64,000 nucleotides of DNA from Verrucomicrobiota bacterium (lineage in GTDB: Bacteria > Verrucomicrobiota > Verrucomicrobiia > Chthoniobacterales > SZAS-18), in the NCBI GenBank assembly GCA_018240025.1, contig JAFEGM010000040.1, forward strand, positions 1-64,000, given 5' to 3'. How positions within the stretch are numbered: position 1 is the stretch's first letter; each line of letters opens with the position of its first letter. This document shows, piece by piece, positions 25,154-34,341 of the stretch. Position numbers and translations under genes: made by a program. The notes beneath the pieces are model-generated. The model was given only the letters and a program-made list of their open reading frames with translations. It did no database searches and had not been told where the DNA came from.

Positions 25154-27001
25154 ATGGCCTCCACCCTTCCTGCCTTCGATGCAGACGGCGCCCCCGTCTC
25201 CCGACCCCGCAACGTCGACTGGCGTCGCGCCGCCGCCCTGCTCTACGGAGACTGGGGCACCAGCAAAGCGTACGTCATCGGCATGGGCTTCGCGGCGGCC
25301 CAGTTCTCGTCGCTCTGGATCATCCTGGCCGTCTGCGCGCTCACCGGCGTGGTCGGCTACATGTATTCGATCCTCTGCCGCCTCTTCCCCGAGGGCGGCG
25401 GCGTCTACTCGGCGGCGCGACTGCGCAGCCGCGCGCTGGCCTCGCTGGGCGCGTTGCTGCTGGTGGCCGACCTGACCGTGACCGCCAGCTTGAGCGGCTA
25501 CTTCGGCGTCATCTACCTCGGCGTGCCGGCGGCCTATGCGCCGGTCGTCGCCATGGCCGTCATCCTGCTCATCGGCTTCCTGAATTTCTACGGCCCGCGC
25601 CACAGCGGCAGCGCCGCGGTCGGTCTGGCGCTGCCGGCCGTCGTGGCGGTCGTTGCCATCCTGCTCCTGAGCGTGCCGCACTGGACCACCGCCAACGTGG
25701 AGCGGCCGCACGAGAGCTTCAGCCATCTCTGGGTGCACTTCGTCGGTGTCATCCTCGCCCTCAGCGGCGTGGAGGCGATCGCCAACATGACCGGTGTGAT
25801 GCGCCTGAACCCGGGCGCCACCGAGGCCAAGCCGAATGTCTCGAAGACCGCCAACAAGGCGCTCTTCGTCGTCGCCATCGAAGTCGTCGGCGCTACCGCC
25901 CTGCTCGGCTTCGCCATGCACGCGCTGCCGAAGGCGCTCGGCCCGGAGATGGCCACGCGCAACGAGGACATGCTCAAGTACCTCGCGGAGTATTTCGGCA
26001 CCCAGACGATCGGCCCTGGCTTCGGTCACGCGTTCGGCACGGCCGTCGGCATCATCTATGGCCTGCTCCTGCTCAGCGCGGTCAACACGGCCGCGGTCGC
26101 GCTCATCGGCCTGCTCTTCCTCATGGGCCAGGACGGCGAAATGCCGCCCGCCACCACCAAACTCAACCGCCACGGCGTGCCGATCTGGCCGCTGGTCGCC
26201 TCGGTCGCGCTGCCCATCGGGGTGCTCTTCTTCGCCAAGAACGGCGAGGCTCTGGCGGGGCTCTACGCCATCGGCGTGGTCGGCGCCATCGTGGTCAACC
26301 TTGGCGCCTGCGGCTTCAACCGGAAGCTCGACATGGCGGGCTGGGAACGCGGCGCCATGATCGTGGTCTTTCTGCTCCTGGCCGCGGTCTGGCTGACCCT
26401 GGCCAAGACGAAGCCCGATGCGCTCTTCTTCGCGCTCTGCGTGATCTGTGTGGGCTTCGGCCTGCGCGCCTACTCGCATCGACTCTCCGGGCTGGAGACG
26501 CTGACCGTGCCGAAGGAGGTCGCCCGCGCCGTCTCGCCCGAGGCCGTGGCCGAAATGCGCCGCCCGCCCGTTGAAGGCGGCCGTATCCTCGTGGCCGCTC
26601 GCGGACTGACCCCGGTACTGCGCTTCGCGGTCGAGGAGGCCGGCTTCCGCAAGGCCATGCTCTACGTGGTGTACATCAAGGAGATCGCCCTGCCCATCAT
26701 GGGCCGCCTCGAGTCCGCCCCCGGCCGCAAGCCGCGCTGGCAGGACGATCCGAACGCCAACGCCATCATGTCGTTCATGCTCAACCTGGCCGAGGAGAAG
26801 GGCCTCTCCGTCGTGCCGGTGTACGCCGTCAGCGACGACCCCTCGACCACCATCATCGACCTCGCCGCGACGAGCGGCGCCGATTACGTCATCCTCGGCG
26901 CCAGCCAGCGCGAGGCCATGGCCAAGCTCCTGCGCGGCAACGTCGTCGCCCAGGTCGCCTCGCGGCTGCCGGACAATATCGGACTCATCATCCACGGGTG
27001 A
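25154..27001 (+). CDS. APC-superfamily permease fused to a UspA domain, copy 2
   Basis: This is a 615-residue paralogue of the preceding permease and very similar throughout, including YGDWGTSKAYVIGMGF, GVEAIANMTGVMR, the NKALF..AIEVVGATALLG region and the Usp motif GASQREAMAKLLRGNVV. Differences cluster in the N-terminal dozen residues, around residues 140-160 and before the Usp domain. The start ATG follows a GCGCGCC stretch. Both copies keep an intact Usp nucleotide loop and reading frame, so both are presumably functional and perhaps have diverged in substrate or regulation. A long inverted repeat begins 3 bases after the stop. Confidence 0.9.
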   Translation: MASTLPAFDADGAPVSRPRNVDWRRAAALLYGDWGTSKAYVIGMGFAAAQFSSLWIILAVCALTGVVGYMYSILCRLFPEGGGVYSAARLRSRALASLGALLLVADLTVTASLSGYFGVIYLGVPAAYAPVVAMAVILLIGFLNFYGPRHSGSAAVGLALPAVVAVVAILLLSVPHWTTANVERPHESFSHLWVHFVGVILALSGVEAIANMTGVMRLNPGATEAKPNVSKTANKALFVVAIEVVGATALLGFAMHALPKALGPEMATRNEDMLKYLAEYFGTQTIGPGFGHAFGTAVGIIYGLLLLSAVNTAAVALIGLLFLMGQDGEMPPATTKLNRHGVPIWPLVASVALPIGVLFFAKNGEALAGLYAIGVVGAIVVNLGACGFNRKLDMAGWERGAMIVVFLLLAAVWLTLAKTKPDALFFALCVICVGFGLRAYSHRLSGLETLTVPKEVARAVSPEAVAEMRRPPVEGGRILVAARGLTPVLRFAVEEAGFRKAMLYVVYIKEIALPIMGRLESAPGRKPRWQDDPNANAIMSFMLNLAEEKGLSVVPVYAVSDDPSTTIIDLAATSGADYVILGASQREAMAKLLRGNVVAQVASRLPDNIGLIIHG

Positions 27002-27004
27002 GGA

Positions 27005-27188
<184 letters not shown>

Positions 27189-27194
27189 ACCTCC

Positions 27195-27719
27195 TCAGAA
27201 CCCAAAGCCGAGGTCGTCGACGCCCAAAAGTTCTTTGAGCCAGGGCGCCCGGAAATACTGCAGGTAGGAACGGCGGGTCTCCGCCGCGACGAACGGCCCG
27301 TGCAGCAACTCCCCGAGCCGGAAATCGAGCCGCCTCCCGCTCACCCGAAACTCGCGGAGTCCGATGCCCTTGTAGCCATCTTCCGAGTATTTCGGGGAAC
27401 ACGACGACACGATGAAGCCGCGCAGCGGTGTCCCGTCTTTCGCGACGATGAAAAGATATGGGTTCTGGAGGAAGATCTCGTGCCCGGGATGGAGCAGCGC
27501 GCCCGTCAGTCGCTGGTCCAGCTCCCGAGCTTTCATCGTGTCCCAGAAGAACCTGGGCCGCGCGGGCCGGGAGTCCTTGTCGAATGCAAGCAGGACGATG
27601 CCGGCCGGTTTAGGTAGTCGACGCTTCACCGCCGACGTCGGGGCCTGACCATCGAAAGCCCCACCGGATCCTGCCGCGAAAAAGGTCAGGAACAGCAGCA
27701 GGTACAGACTGGTTCTCAT
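27195..27719 (-). CDS. Secreted protein of unknown function, 174 aa
   Basis: I do not recognise this protein. It has a signal peptide (MRTSLYLLLFLTFFAAGSGGAF). The mature part contains RPRFFWDTMKARELDQRLTGALL, GHEIFLQNPYLFIVAKDGT and LRGFIVSSCSPKYSEDGY, and it ends in ELLGVDDLGFGF. The repeated aromatic and glycine positions suggest a beta-sheet fold. The chosen ATG follows seven non-membrane codons in the same frame. It diverges from dprA across an A+T-rich gap (27720-27815) that likely carries promoters for both. Its 3' end adjoins the GAGGAC-type inverted repeat. Confidence 0.65.
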   Translation of the reverse strand: MRTSLYLLLFLTFFAAGSGGAFDGQAPTSAVKRRLPKPAGIVLLAFDKDSRPARPRFFWDTMKARELDQRLTGALLHPGHEIFLQNPYLFIVAKDGTPLRGFIVSSCSPKYSEDGYKGIGLREFRVSGRRLDFRLGELLHGPFVAAETRRSYLQYFRAPWLKELLGVDDLGFGF

Positions 27720-27815
27720 CCGTCCATCTAGCCCGCCCACACCGACCGATCAACCATGCTTTACTTAGTATTTAGCTAGCTTATTAGTTAACGATTCTCC
27801 GTTCTGGCAATTCCC

Positions 27816-28934
27816 ATGACCCACACCGAAGCCTGCATCGCCCTCAACATGGTGCCGAAGCTCGGCCCCGTGCGGATTCGGGCGTTGCGCCGCGCGCTGG
27901 GCTCGGCGGAGGAGATCCTGCGCACGCCGGCGGACCGGCTCGCGGGGGTGGATGGCGTGGGCCGGGAATTGGCCCGGACGATCTCGCGCTGGGAGGATCA
28001 CGTCGATCTCGGCGCGGAGCTGGCCCGGATCCAGGAGGCGGGGGTGCACGTGCTGACGGCCGAGGATGAGCATTATCCGCGGCTGCTGCGCGAGATCCAC
28101 GATCCGCCCACGGCGTTGTACGTCTGGGGCGAACTGACCGAGCGCGACCACCACGGGATCGGCATCGTCGGCTCGCGCCAGGCCTCGATGTATGCGGCGG
28201 AATGCGCCAAGAAGTTCGGCTACCAGCTCGCCTACGCGGGCCTGACGGTCTATTCGGGCCTCGCCCGGGGCATCGACACGAACGCCCACCTCGGAGCGCT
28301 GGCCGCCAAGGGCCGTACGGTCGCGGTCATGGGCGGCGGGCTGAGCGAGATCTACCCGCCGGACAACTTCGATCTCGCGCAGCGCATCGCCGACGGCCGC
28401 GGCGCGCTCATTTCGGAATTCTCTATGAGCGTGGTGCCCGACCGGCAGACGTTCCCGATGCGCAATCGGCTCATCTCCGGCGCCTGCCACGGGGTCCTGG
28501 TGGTCGAGGCCGGCGAGCGCAGCGGCGCGCTCCACAGCGCCACCTTCGCGGCCGACCAGGGGCGCACGGTCTTTGCCATTCCAGGGCAGATCGACAAGCC
28601 CAACGCCATCGGCTCCAACCGCCTCATCCAGCAGGGCGCCAAGCTGGTCATGGATGGCGGCGACATCCTCGACGAACTCTCCGATCTCTTCCGCCCGTCC
28701 GCCCGCAGTGCCGGCCCGGACGTTGCGGCGACGGCGCCCGCGGGGTCGCTGACCGAGCCCGAGTCGGCTCTGCTGGGCGCCCTGGCCGCTGACGAATGCG
28801 GCATCGACGAGCTCATCGGCCGCACCCGCCTCCCGGCCGCGACCGTGACCTCCACGCTGTTCAGCCTCGAGCTCAAACGCCTCGTCCGGCAGCTGCCCGG
28901 CAAGCGCTACGCGGCCGGCCGGCGGTCGGAGTAG
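27816..28934 (+). CDS. dprA: DNA-processing protein DprA
   Basis: DprA binds incoming single-stranded DNA during natural transformation and loads RecA on it. The 372-residue protein has an N-terminal helical SAM-like part (LNMVPKLGPVRIRALRRAL, GVDGVGRELARTI). Next comes the extended Rossmann domain with GIVGSRQAS, SGLARGIDTNAHLGAL, AVMGGGLSEIYPP, FPMRNRLISG and EAGERSGAL. A C-terminal winged-helix follows (DECGIDELIGRTRLPAATVTSTLFSLELKRLV). The length and all main motifs are standard. Other competence genes are not adjacent. The A+T-rich stretch directly upstream is the likely promoter region. Confidence 0.96.
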   Translation: MTHTEACIALNMVPKLGPVRIRALRRALGSAEEILRTPADRLAGVDGVGRELARTISRWEDHVDLGAELARIQEAGVHVLTAEDEHYPRLLREIHDPPTALYVWGELTERDHHGIGIVGSRQASMYAAECAKKFGYQLAYAGLTVYSGLARGIDTNAHLGALAAKGRTVAVMGGGLSEIYPPDNFDLAQRIADGRGALISEFSMSVVPDRQTFPMRNRLISGACHGVLVVEAGERSGALHSATFAADQGRTVFAIPGQIDKPNAIGSNRLIQQGAKLVMDGGDILDELSDLFRPSARSAGPDVAATAPAGSLTEPESALLGALAADECGIDELIGRTRLPAATVTSTLFSLELKRLVRQLPGKRYAAGRRSE

Positions 28935-29284
28935 CCTCGCTGGGCCGGCCAGCGGGCGGCGGATCTCCCGAATCGCGCGTATCGGCTCGAGGAGAGACCC
29001 CTGAGCGGACTCTGGACCACGCCCGCGATGTCACGCCTCCCGCACCGGCATCATCCAGCACGCCGACCCCACCGTCCCGCGGCCGCCAAGCCGGTTCTGT
29101 CGGCCGCGCTGATCGCCTCCCCGGCCGCGCCGCCCGCCGGCCCGAGCAGACTGGCTTTTCTTTGACGAGTCGGCGCCGCTGGGTAAGTTCCGCCTCCCTT
29201 CGCAACCGCCCCTGACGGCCGGCTGCCGGGGTCAGTCCGACGCGCACGCGGGGGCGGCCGCGGTTTCCGGCTACCCCTGAAACC
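28935..29284. other. 350-base gap upstream of the tandem NDK gene; weak promoter candidate
   Basis: No gene or known RNA is visible. A possible promoter for the downstream gene is TTGACG at 29162-29167 and TAAGTT at 29184-29189 (16-base spacer), about 95 bases before the start. The -10 match is poor, so confidence is low. The rest is G+C-rich sequence with no clear repeats. Confidence 0.3.
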
Positions 29285-30460
29285 ATGTCCGCCGACCAGC
29301 TCTCCTACGTTCTCGTCACGCCGTATTCGATCCGCAAATCCCGCACTGGCGGCATCATCTCGCGGCTCATCCAGCGCACCGGCCTCGACCTCGTCCGCGC
29401 CCGCATGTTCGCCCCCAGCCAGGAGCTGGCCGAGGCCTACGCGGCCATGACGGCCACGAACTCCGACAACGCGCGCCATCGCGCCACCCAGGAGCTCATC
29501 CGCGATTACATCCTGAAGAATTTCGCCCCGGCCGCCGACGGCCAGCGCCAGCGCGTCATGCTCCTCGTCTTCAAGGGCGAGAATGCGGTCCAGCGCGTGA
29601 TGGATGCGGTCGGCCACATCGTCCACGAGCGCACCAGCGGCGAGACGATCCGCGACACCTACGGCGATTACGTCACCGGCGCCGACGGGCAGCCCACCTA
29701 CTTCGAGCCGGCCGTGCTGACGGCCCCGAACCCGCTCGACGTCGAGAAGCACCTCAAGCTCTGGGCCCGCTATTCCGATTCCGACGGCGGTCTGCTCGAG
29801 AACGTGGTCAAGCACGCCGAGGGGAACGTCGAGAAGACGCTCGTCCTCATCAAGCCGGACAACTTCCGCTTCCCGAGCGGGCGCCCCGGCGGCGTCATCG
29901 ACGTCTTCAGCCGCACGGGCCTGTCCATCATCGGCTTCAAGGTCCACCACATGAGCGTGGCCGAGGCCGAGGAATTCTACGGCCCGGTGCTGGCCTTCCT
30001 GCAGGACAAGTTCCGCGAGCGCGCCGCCGACACCGCTTCGCCGGTGGTCGAGAAGGCGCTGGGCATGACCCTCGAGGCCGACCAGAAGAAGGCCCTCGGC
30101 GATCTCCTCGGACCCATCTGGGGCCGCGACAACTGGGAGAGCATCGTGGAATTCATGGCCGGCAACCGCCCAAGCAAGGTCAGCGCGGAGCAGCGCTCGG
30201 CTCCCGGCTCGCAGAAGATCATCGCCATCGTTTATCAGGGCGTGGACGCCGTCCGAAAGATCCGCGACGTCCTCGGGCCGACCGATCCCTCCAAGGCCCC
30301 GGCCGGCACCATCCGCAAGGAGTTCGGCAACACCATCATGGTCAATGCCGCCCACGCCTCGGACTCGGCCGAGAGCGCCCAGCGCGAGATGCCCATCGTC
30401 GGCATCCACAAGAACAACCTCAAGCCCCTCATCGAGGAGACCTACGGGTCGCTCGAGTAA
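29285..30460 (+). CDS. Tandem nucleoside diphosphate kinase-like protein, 391 aa
   Basis: NDK balances NTP pools by moving gamma-phosphate through a histidine. Normal bacterial NDK is about 140 residues. This protein contains two consecutive NDK-like halves. The C-terminal half (about 185-391) has KTLVLIKPDNF, the family elements FSRTGLSIIGFKVHHMS, VEFMAGN, IAIVYQGVDAVRKIRDVLGPTDP and GTIRKEFG, and keeps the active-site His in NAAHASDSAESA. The N-terminal half (YVLVTPYSIRKSRTGGIISRLIQRTGL, VMLLVFKGENAVQRVMDAVG, GETIRDTYGDYV) lacks an equivalent His and looks catalytically dead. The design suggests a regulatory or pseudo-dimer role. The next gene (aminotransferase) starts 45 bases later. Confidence 0.88.
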   Translation: MSADQLSYVLVTPYSIRKSRTGGIISRLIQRTGLDLVRARMFAPSQELAEAYAAMTATNSDNARHRATQELIRDYILKNFAPAADGQRQRVMLLVFKGENAVQRVMDAVGHIVHERTSGETIRDTYGDYVTGADGQPTYFEPAVLTAPNPLDVEKHLKLWARYSDSDGGLLENVVKHAEGNVEKTLVLIKPDNFRFPSGRPGGVIDVFSRTGLSIIGFKVHHMSVAEAEEFYGPVLAFLQDKFRERAADTASPVVEKALGMTLEADQKKALGDLLGPIWGRDNWESIVEFMAGNRPSKVSAEQRSAPGSQKIIAIVYQGVDAVRKIRDVLGPTDPSKAPAGTIRKEFGNTIMVNAAHASDSAESAQREMPIVGIHKNNLKPLIEETYGSLE

Positions 30461-30505
30461 GCCGGCGTCCCACCCCCAACCTTTCACGCCCACCCGCCCT
30501 CCACC

Positions 30506-31669
30506 ATGGATCTCGCCGAACGCGCCAATCTCATTTCGCCGTCGCCCACGCTCGCCATCGACACCAAAGCCAAGCAGATGAAGGCCGAGGGCCAGGACGT
30601 CTGCAGCTTCGGCGCGGGCGAGCCGGACTTCGACACGCCTGAGCACATCAAGCAGGCCGCCATCGAAGCGCTGAACAACAACTTCACCCGCTACACCCCG
30701 AGCAGCGGCATCCCGGAACTGCGCGAGGCCATCGCCCGCAAGCTCTTCCGCGAGAACGGGCTCGAGTACAAGCCGACCCAGATCATCGTCAGCACCGGCG
30801 CCAAGCAGTCCTGCGCCAACGCCATGCTGGCCGTCTGCCAGCCGGGCGACGAGGTGGTCATCCCCGCGCCCTACTGGGTCAGCTATCCGGAAATGGCCCG
30901 CCTCGCCGGCGCCGAGCCGGTCATCGTGCAGACCAAGCAGGAGAACGGCTGGAAAATGACGGCCGACGACTTCCGCGACGTCATGACGCCGCGCACCAAG
31001 ATGGTCGTGCTGAATTCGCCCAACAACCCGACCGGTGCCCTCTACACCCGCGAGGAGCTGGCCGAGATCGTCGAAGTCTGCGACGAGGAAGGCATCTGCA
31101 TCCTGGCCGACGAGATGTACGAGAAACTGGTGTACGATGACGCCGAGTTCGTCAGCGTGGCCGCCGTCTCCCGCCAGGCCTACGACCTGACCATCACGGT
31201 GAATGGCTTCAGCAAGGCCTACGCCATGACCGGTTGGCGCCTCGGCTACCTGGCCGCGCCGGAGAACATCGCCAAGGCGATCGATTCCATCCAGAGCCAC
31301 CTGACCTCCAACCCGACCAGCTTCGCCCAGTACGGCGCCCTCGCCGCCCTCAACGGCGACCAGCAGTGCGTCAGCGACATGCGCGACGAGTTCCAGGTCC
31401 GCCGCGACTACGTCTACGAGCGCATCAGCAACATGCCGAACGTGACCGCCGTGAAGCCGATGGGCGCGTTCTACATCCTGATGAACATCGAGCGCACCGC
31501 CCTGTCCTCGACCAACTTCAGCGACCGCCTGCTCAGCAAGCAGAAGGTCGCCGTCGTGCCCGGCATCGCCTTCGGCAACGACAAGACCGTGCGCATCAGC
31601 TACGCCACCAGCCTCGACGTGATCAAGAAGGGCCTCGACCGCATCGAGGAATTCCTCCGCACCGTCTAA
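30506..31669 (+). CDS. Pyridoxal-phosphate aspartate aminotransferase (class I)
   Basis: This enzyme exchanges amino groups between aspartate and 2-oxoglutarate, or serves as a related transaminase. The 387-residue chain has the fold-type I landmarks: SFGAGEPDFDTP, SPNNPTG (171-177), DEMYEKLVYDD, and the cofactor Lys237 in NGFSKAYAMTGWRLGY. GAFYILMNIE and RISYAT (substrate Arg) follow. It is closest in style to the class Ib aspartate/prephenate aminotransferases. It lies just downstream of the NDK-like gene, and a good intrinsic terminator follows its stop, so the two genes may share a transcript that ends there. Confidence 0.93.
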   Translation: MDLAERANLISPSPTLAIDTKAKQMKAEGQDVCSFGAGEPDFDTPEHIKQAAIEALNNNFTRYTPSSGIPELREAIARKLFRENGLEYKPTQIIVSTGAKQSCANAMLAVCQPGDEVVIPAPYWVSYPEMARLAGAEPVIVQTKQENGWKMTADDFRDVMTPRTKMVVLNSPNNPTGALYTREELAEIVEVCDEEGICILADEMYEKLVYDDAEFVSVAAVSRQAYDLTITVNGFSKAYAMTGWRLGYLAAPENIAKAIDSIQSHLTSNPTSFAQYGALAALNGDQQCVSDMRDEFQVRRDYVYERISNMPNVTAVKPMGAFYILMNIERTALSSTNFSDRLLSKQKVAVVPGIAFGNDKTVRISYATSLDVIKKGLDRIEEFLRTV

Positions 31670-31691
31670 GGCGCGGCCGGTTCATTTCCCC

Positions 31692-31722
31692 AGGCGCGGA
31701 GAGCGGTCTCCGCGCCTTTTTT
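31692..31722 (+). terminator. Intrinsic terminator after the aminotransferase gene
   Basis: An 11-bp perfect stem (AGGCGCGGAGA paired with TCTCCGCGCCT) with a 4-base loop is followed by six T residues. It lies 22 bases after the aminotransferase stop and is the clearest rho-independent terminator on the plus strand of the window. Confidence 0.9.
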
Positions 31723-31732
31723 CGTGCCCGAA

Positions 31733-31856
<124 letters not shown>

Positions 31857-31940
31857 CTTCCCTCCACGCCCCTCCGACACTTCCGCTTTCCAATCCGCCC
31901 TCTCCGCCTCACATTCGGAGCCCCCACCGCCCATTTCGCC

Positions 31941-32522
31941 GTGCCCTCGCTCAAGATCCATCTTCCCGGCGCCGCGCCGGTCACCCACGAGCTCGACCAC
32001 GATTCCATCGCGGTCGGACGGCGCGACAGCAACACGATCCAAATCGACGATCCGTCCGTCTCCGGCTCGCACGCGGTCCTGACCCGCCGCGACGACGGCG
32101 ACTTCACCCTCGAGGATCTCGGCTCCACCAACGGCACGCGCCTCAACGGCAAGCACCTCGAGCGCGCCACCCGCCTGCGCAGCGGCGACCGCGTCCGCTT
32201 CGGCAAGGTGGAATGCGATTACGCCTCCAGCGTCGCCGCCCCCGAGCCGGAACCCGAGCCCGAGCCCGAATTCGACGCCGGCGCCACCATCGCCATGCCG
32301 GCGGAGGCTGCGCCCAAGGCGGTCGCCCCCGCCGCCGCCGTCTCCCGCAGCGCCAAGGCCAAGCCGGCCGATTTCGTCAACGCCTCGCCCTTCGAAAAGA
32401 AGAAGGCCACCTCCGACCCCGTCCGCACCGCCCTCTTCGGCCTGGCCGCCCTCGCCCTCGTCGGCTTCGTCGTGGCCATCGTCCTGCTCCTCCTGCTGGA
32501 GGCGCCCAAGCTGGCCATCTAG
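31941..32522 (+). CDS. FHA-domain protein with C-terminal membrane anchor
   Basis: The 193-residue protein starts with a forkhead-associated domain that binds phosphothreonine peptides. SIAVGRRDSNTIQIDDPSVSGSHAVL and LEDLGSTNGTRLNG (residues about 22-69) are textbook FHA strands with the conserved Arg, Ser, His and Asn. A PEPEPEPEF and Ala/Lys linker follows, then a single helix (TALFGLAALALVGFVVAIVLLLLL) near the C-terminus, so it is probably tail-anchored with the FHA domain in the cytoplasm. The start is GTG. No Ser/Thr kinase gene is in the window. The next gene, a truncated secretin-like chimera, suggests a possible tie to an envelope secretion or pilus machine. Confidence 0.9.
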   Translation: MPSLKIHLPGAAPVTHELDHDSIAVGRRDSNTIQIDDPSVSGSHAVLTRRDDGDFTLEDLGSTNGTRLNGKHLERATRLRSGDRVRFGKVECDYASSVAAPEPEPEPEPEFDAGATIAMPAEAAPKAVAPAAAVSRSAKAKPADFVNASPFEKKKATSDPVRTALFGLAALALVGFVVAIVLLLLLEAPKLAI

Positions 32523-32687
32523 GCGGCCCTCCGAAGCCCGCGGGGCCTCCGCCCCCCCGCGGCCCAAACATAGTCGGAAAATCGCGCCGCAGATTTTTTC
32601 GGTTCTCTGCTGCTGGAGCCAACATAGCCGCTTTGCGGACCTAACTTTTGCCGTTGACGGGGCCTGTCTTCACAGGCAAAAGGCGGC

Positions 32688-34256
32688 ATGCCCGAAGCGG
32701 TTCCGAAGATCTCAGATTGGCTCGCCTGCTTCGGGGCGTACCTCCGTTTTCAGGCTGGACCGCGCACGGGCTTGGCCGCCATTTACGCCGACCCCCAGCG
32801 CGCGCTGCTCGGGGTGGCTGATCGGTCCGGGGGCCTGCTGGGCTTCGACGGCACCGCGCACGAATGGCCCGAGCCCCCGCCGCGGCCCGAGTCCATGGAG
32901 ACAGGCGGCGATCGGGGAGTCTTCAGCTCCCGCCTACGCAAGGCCTTCCCGGGGCTGGGCCCCCGGCCGGCCGTGCGCGTGCTGGCCGACGCCCCCGGCG
33001 GCAGCGGCATCGTCATGCGCTTCTACACGGCAGGCGAACGCGTAACCATCCGGTCTGGCGCGCTCCTGCGCGACACGCTGGAGCACAATGCCGCAGAGAT
33101 CTTCGCCGGCTTGTCCGGCAGCTGGCGCTGGGCGGTACTGTCTCCGGACCTGCGGCCCGCCGGCGAAGGGGAGTCGGCCCATTTCCTCGTCGCGGGACTG
33201 GCGGAAGCCTACGCCGCCGCGGTGGAAGGCTGGACCCAAACGCAGGGCCTCATCCTGGACGAAATCGCGCCCGCCCCGCTGGCCGTGCTCGGCTGGCTGG
33301 CCGAGCGTCTCCCCCATGTGGCCGCGGTCGGGGTGCTGCGCTCGCTGCGCTTTCGCGTCGTCCTGCTGGCCGGAGCGATCGCCTACTTCGAGCTCCAGGC
33401 GGCGCTCGAAGCCAATGCGAAGTCAGATCCAGCGCTGGCCGCTTCAGCCACCCCCGGCTTCTCCCGCAACCCGGACGGCTCGCTCAACCTCGACCTCACC
33501 GAGCAGCCCATCCTGACGGTCTTCCGCCTTCTCGCCGCCATGGAGCGGCTCAACTTCATCGCCCCCTCCCTCAAGGGCGACGAACGCATTACGCTCAATC
33601 TCGTCCGGGTCAGCCCGCGCACCGCCTTCCAGATGATCGCCGCCGCGCGCGGCTTCCGGATGGTGGAGAATGCAGGGGTCGTCACGCTGGAGCGGTCCGA
33701 CGCGCTCAGCCCGCAGGCTTTCCTCACCCGCACTTATCAACTCCGGCACGCCCGCGTCGCCGTGGTGGCCCAGGCGGTCGGCAACCTGCTCGGCATCGAC
33801 CTCGCCAAGCCCGAGAACAGCTCGCCGGCCTATCCGGAACCCGTGCAGGTCGGCGGCGCCGTCGGCGTGACCGACGCCCAGGCGCGACCTCGCTTCACCG
33901 CGGCGCTGCCCATGAGCGAGCGTCTCAGCAAGGCGGGCGACACCTCGCTGTTCTTCACCCGGCGGACGAACCAGCTCATCATCCGCGCGACCGCCGCGCA
34001 GCACGAGCAGGTCGCGGCCCTGTTGGGCTCGCTCGATCGCGACGTCCCGCAGATCGCCATGACCTGCTACGTGCTCGAGATCGCCGACGGGAACGACCAG
34101 AACACCGGCATCGACTGGAGCCGCACGCTCGGCGGCTCCGGCCTCCGGCTCGGACTGAGCAGCCAGACCGCCGGTGCGCCGCTCCTGAAGCTCTCGAATG
34201 CGCTGCTCTTTCAAGGTGCGGTCCTCAGCCTGGCCGATGCCGGAGTGCCACCTTGA
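32688..34256 (+). CDS. Truncated chimera: PilM/GspL-like domain, one membrane helix, secretin N-domains
   Basis: The first 210 residues resemble a degenerate actin-like PilM/GspL fold (HFLVAGLAEAYAAAVEGWTQTQGLILDEIAPAP is typical of its C-terminal part). One membrane helix follows (RFRVVLLAGAIAYFEL, about 222-240). Next come secretin periplasmic domains: LDLTEQPILTVFRLLAAMERLNFIAP (N0-type), YQLRHARVAVVAQAVGNLLG and SLFFTRRTNQLIIRATAAQHEQVAALL (N1/NolW-type), then the RDVPQIAMTCYVLEIADG strand that leads into the barrel. The roughly 200-residue outer-membrane barrel is absent. The frame ends at GVPP exactly where the A+T-rich island begins. The likeliest story is truncation of a secretion-system gene by the insertion, so function is probably lost. 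Confidence 0.72.
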   Translation: MPEAVPKISDWLACFGAYLRFQAGPRTGLAAIYADPQRALLGVADRSGGLLGFDGTAHEWPEPPPRPESMETGGDRGVFSSRLRKAFPGLGPRPAVRVLADAPGGSGIVMRFYTAGERVTIRSGALLRDTLEHNAAEIFAGLSGSWRWAVLSPDLRPAGEGESAHFLVAGLAEAYAAAVEGWTQTQGLILDEIAPAPLAVLGWLAERLPHVAAVGVLRSLRFRVVLLAGAIAYFELQAALEANAKSDPALAASATPGFSRNPDGSLNLDLTEQPILTVFRLLAAMERLNFIAPSLKGDERITLNLVRVSPRTAFQMIAAARGFRMVENAGVVTLERSDALSPQAFLTRTYQLRHARVAVVAQAVGNLLGIDLAKPENSSPAYPEPVQVGGAVGVTDAQARPRFTAALPMSERLSKAGDTSLFFTRRTNQLIIRATAAQHEQVAALLGSLDRDVPQIAMTCYVLEIADGNDQNTGIDWSRTLGGSGLRLGLSSQTAGAPLLKLSNALLFQGAVLSLADAGVPP

Positions 34257-34341
34257 ATCTATAACGGTTCTCGCATAGCTGACCCGTCTTGCACACTAAG
34301 GACGTCCAGCCATCTCTAAGCCATCGACGAAACAATAGAAG

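Noticed and set aside
28935..29284. Structured RNA such as RNase P RNA or SRP RNA in the gap before ndk
   Set aside because: None of the conserved core sequences of these RNAs is present.
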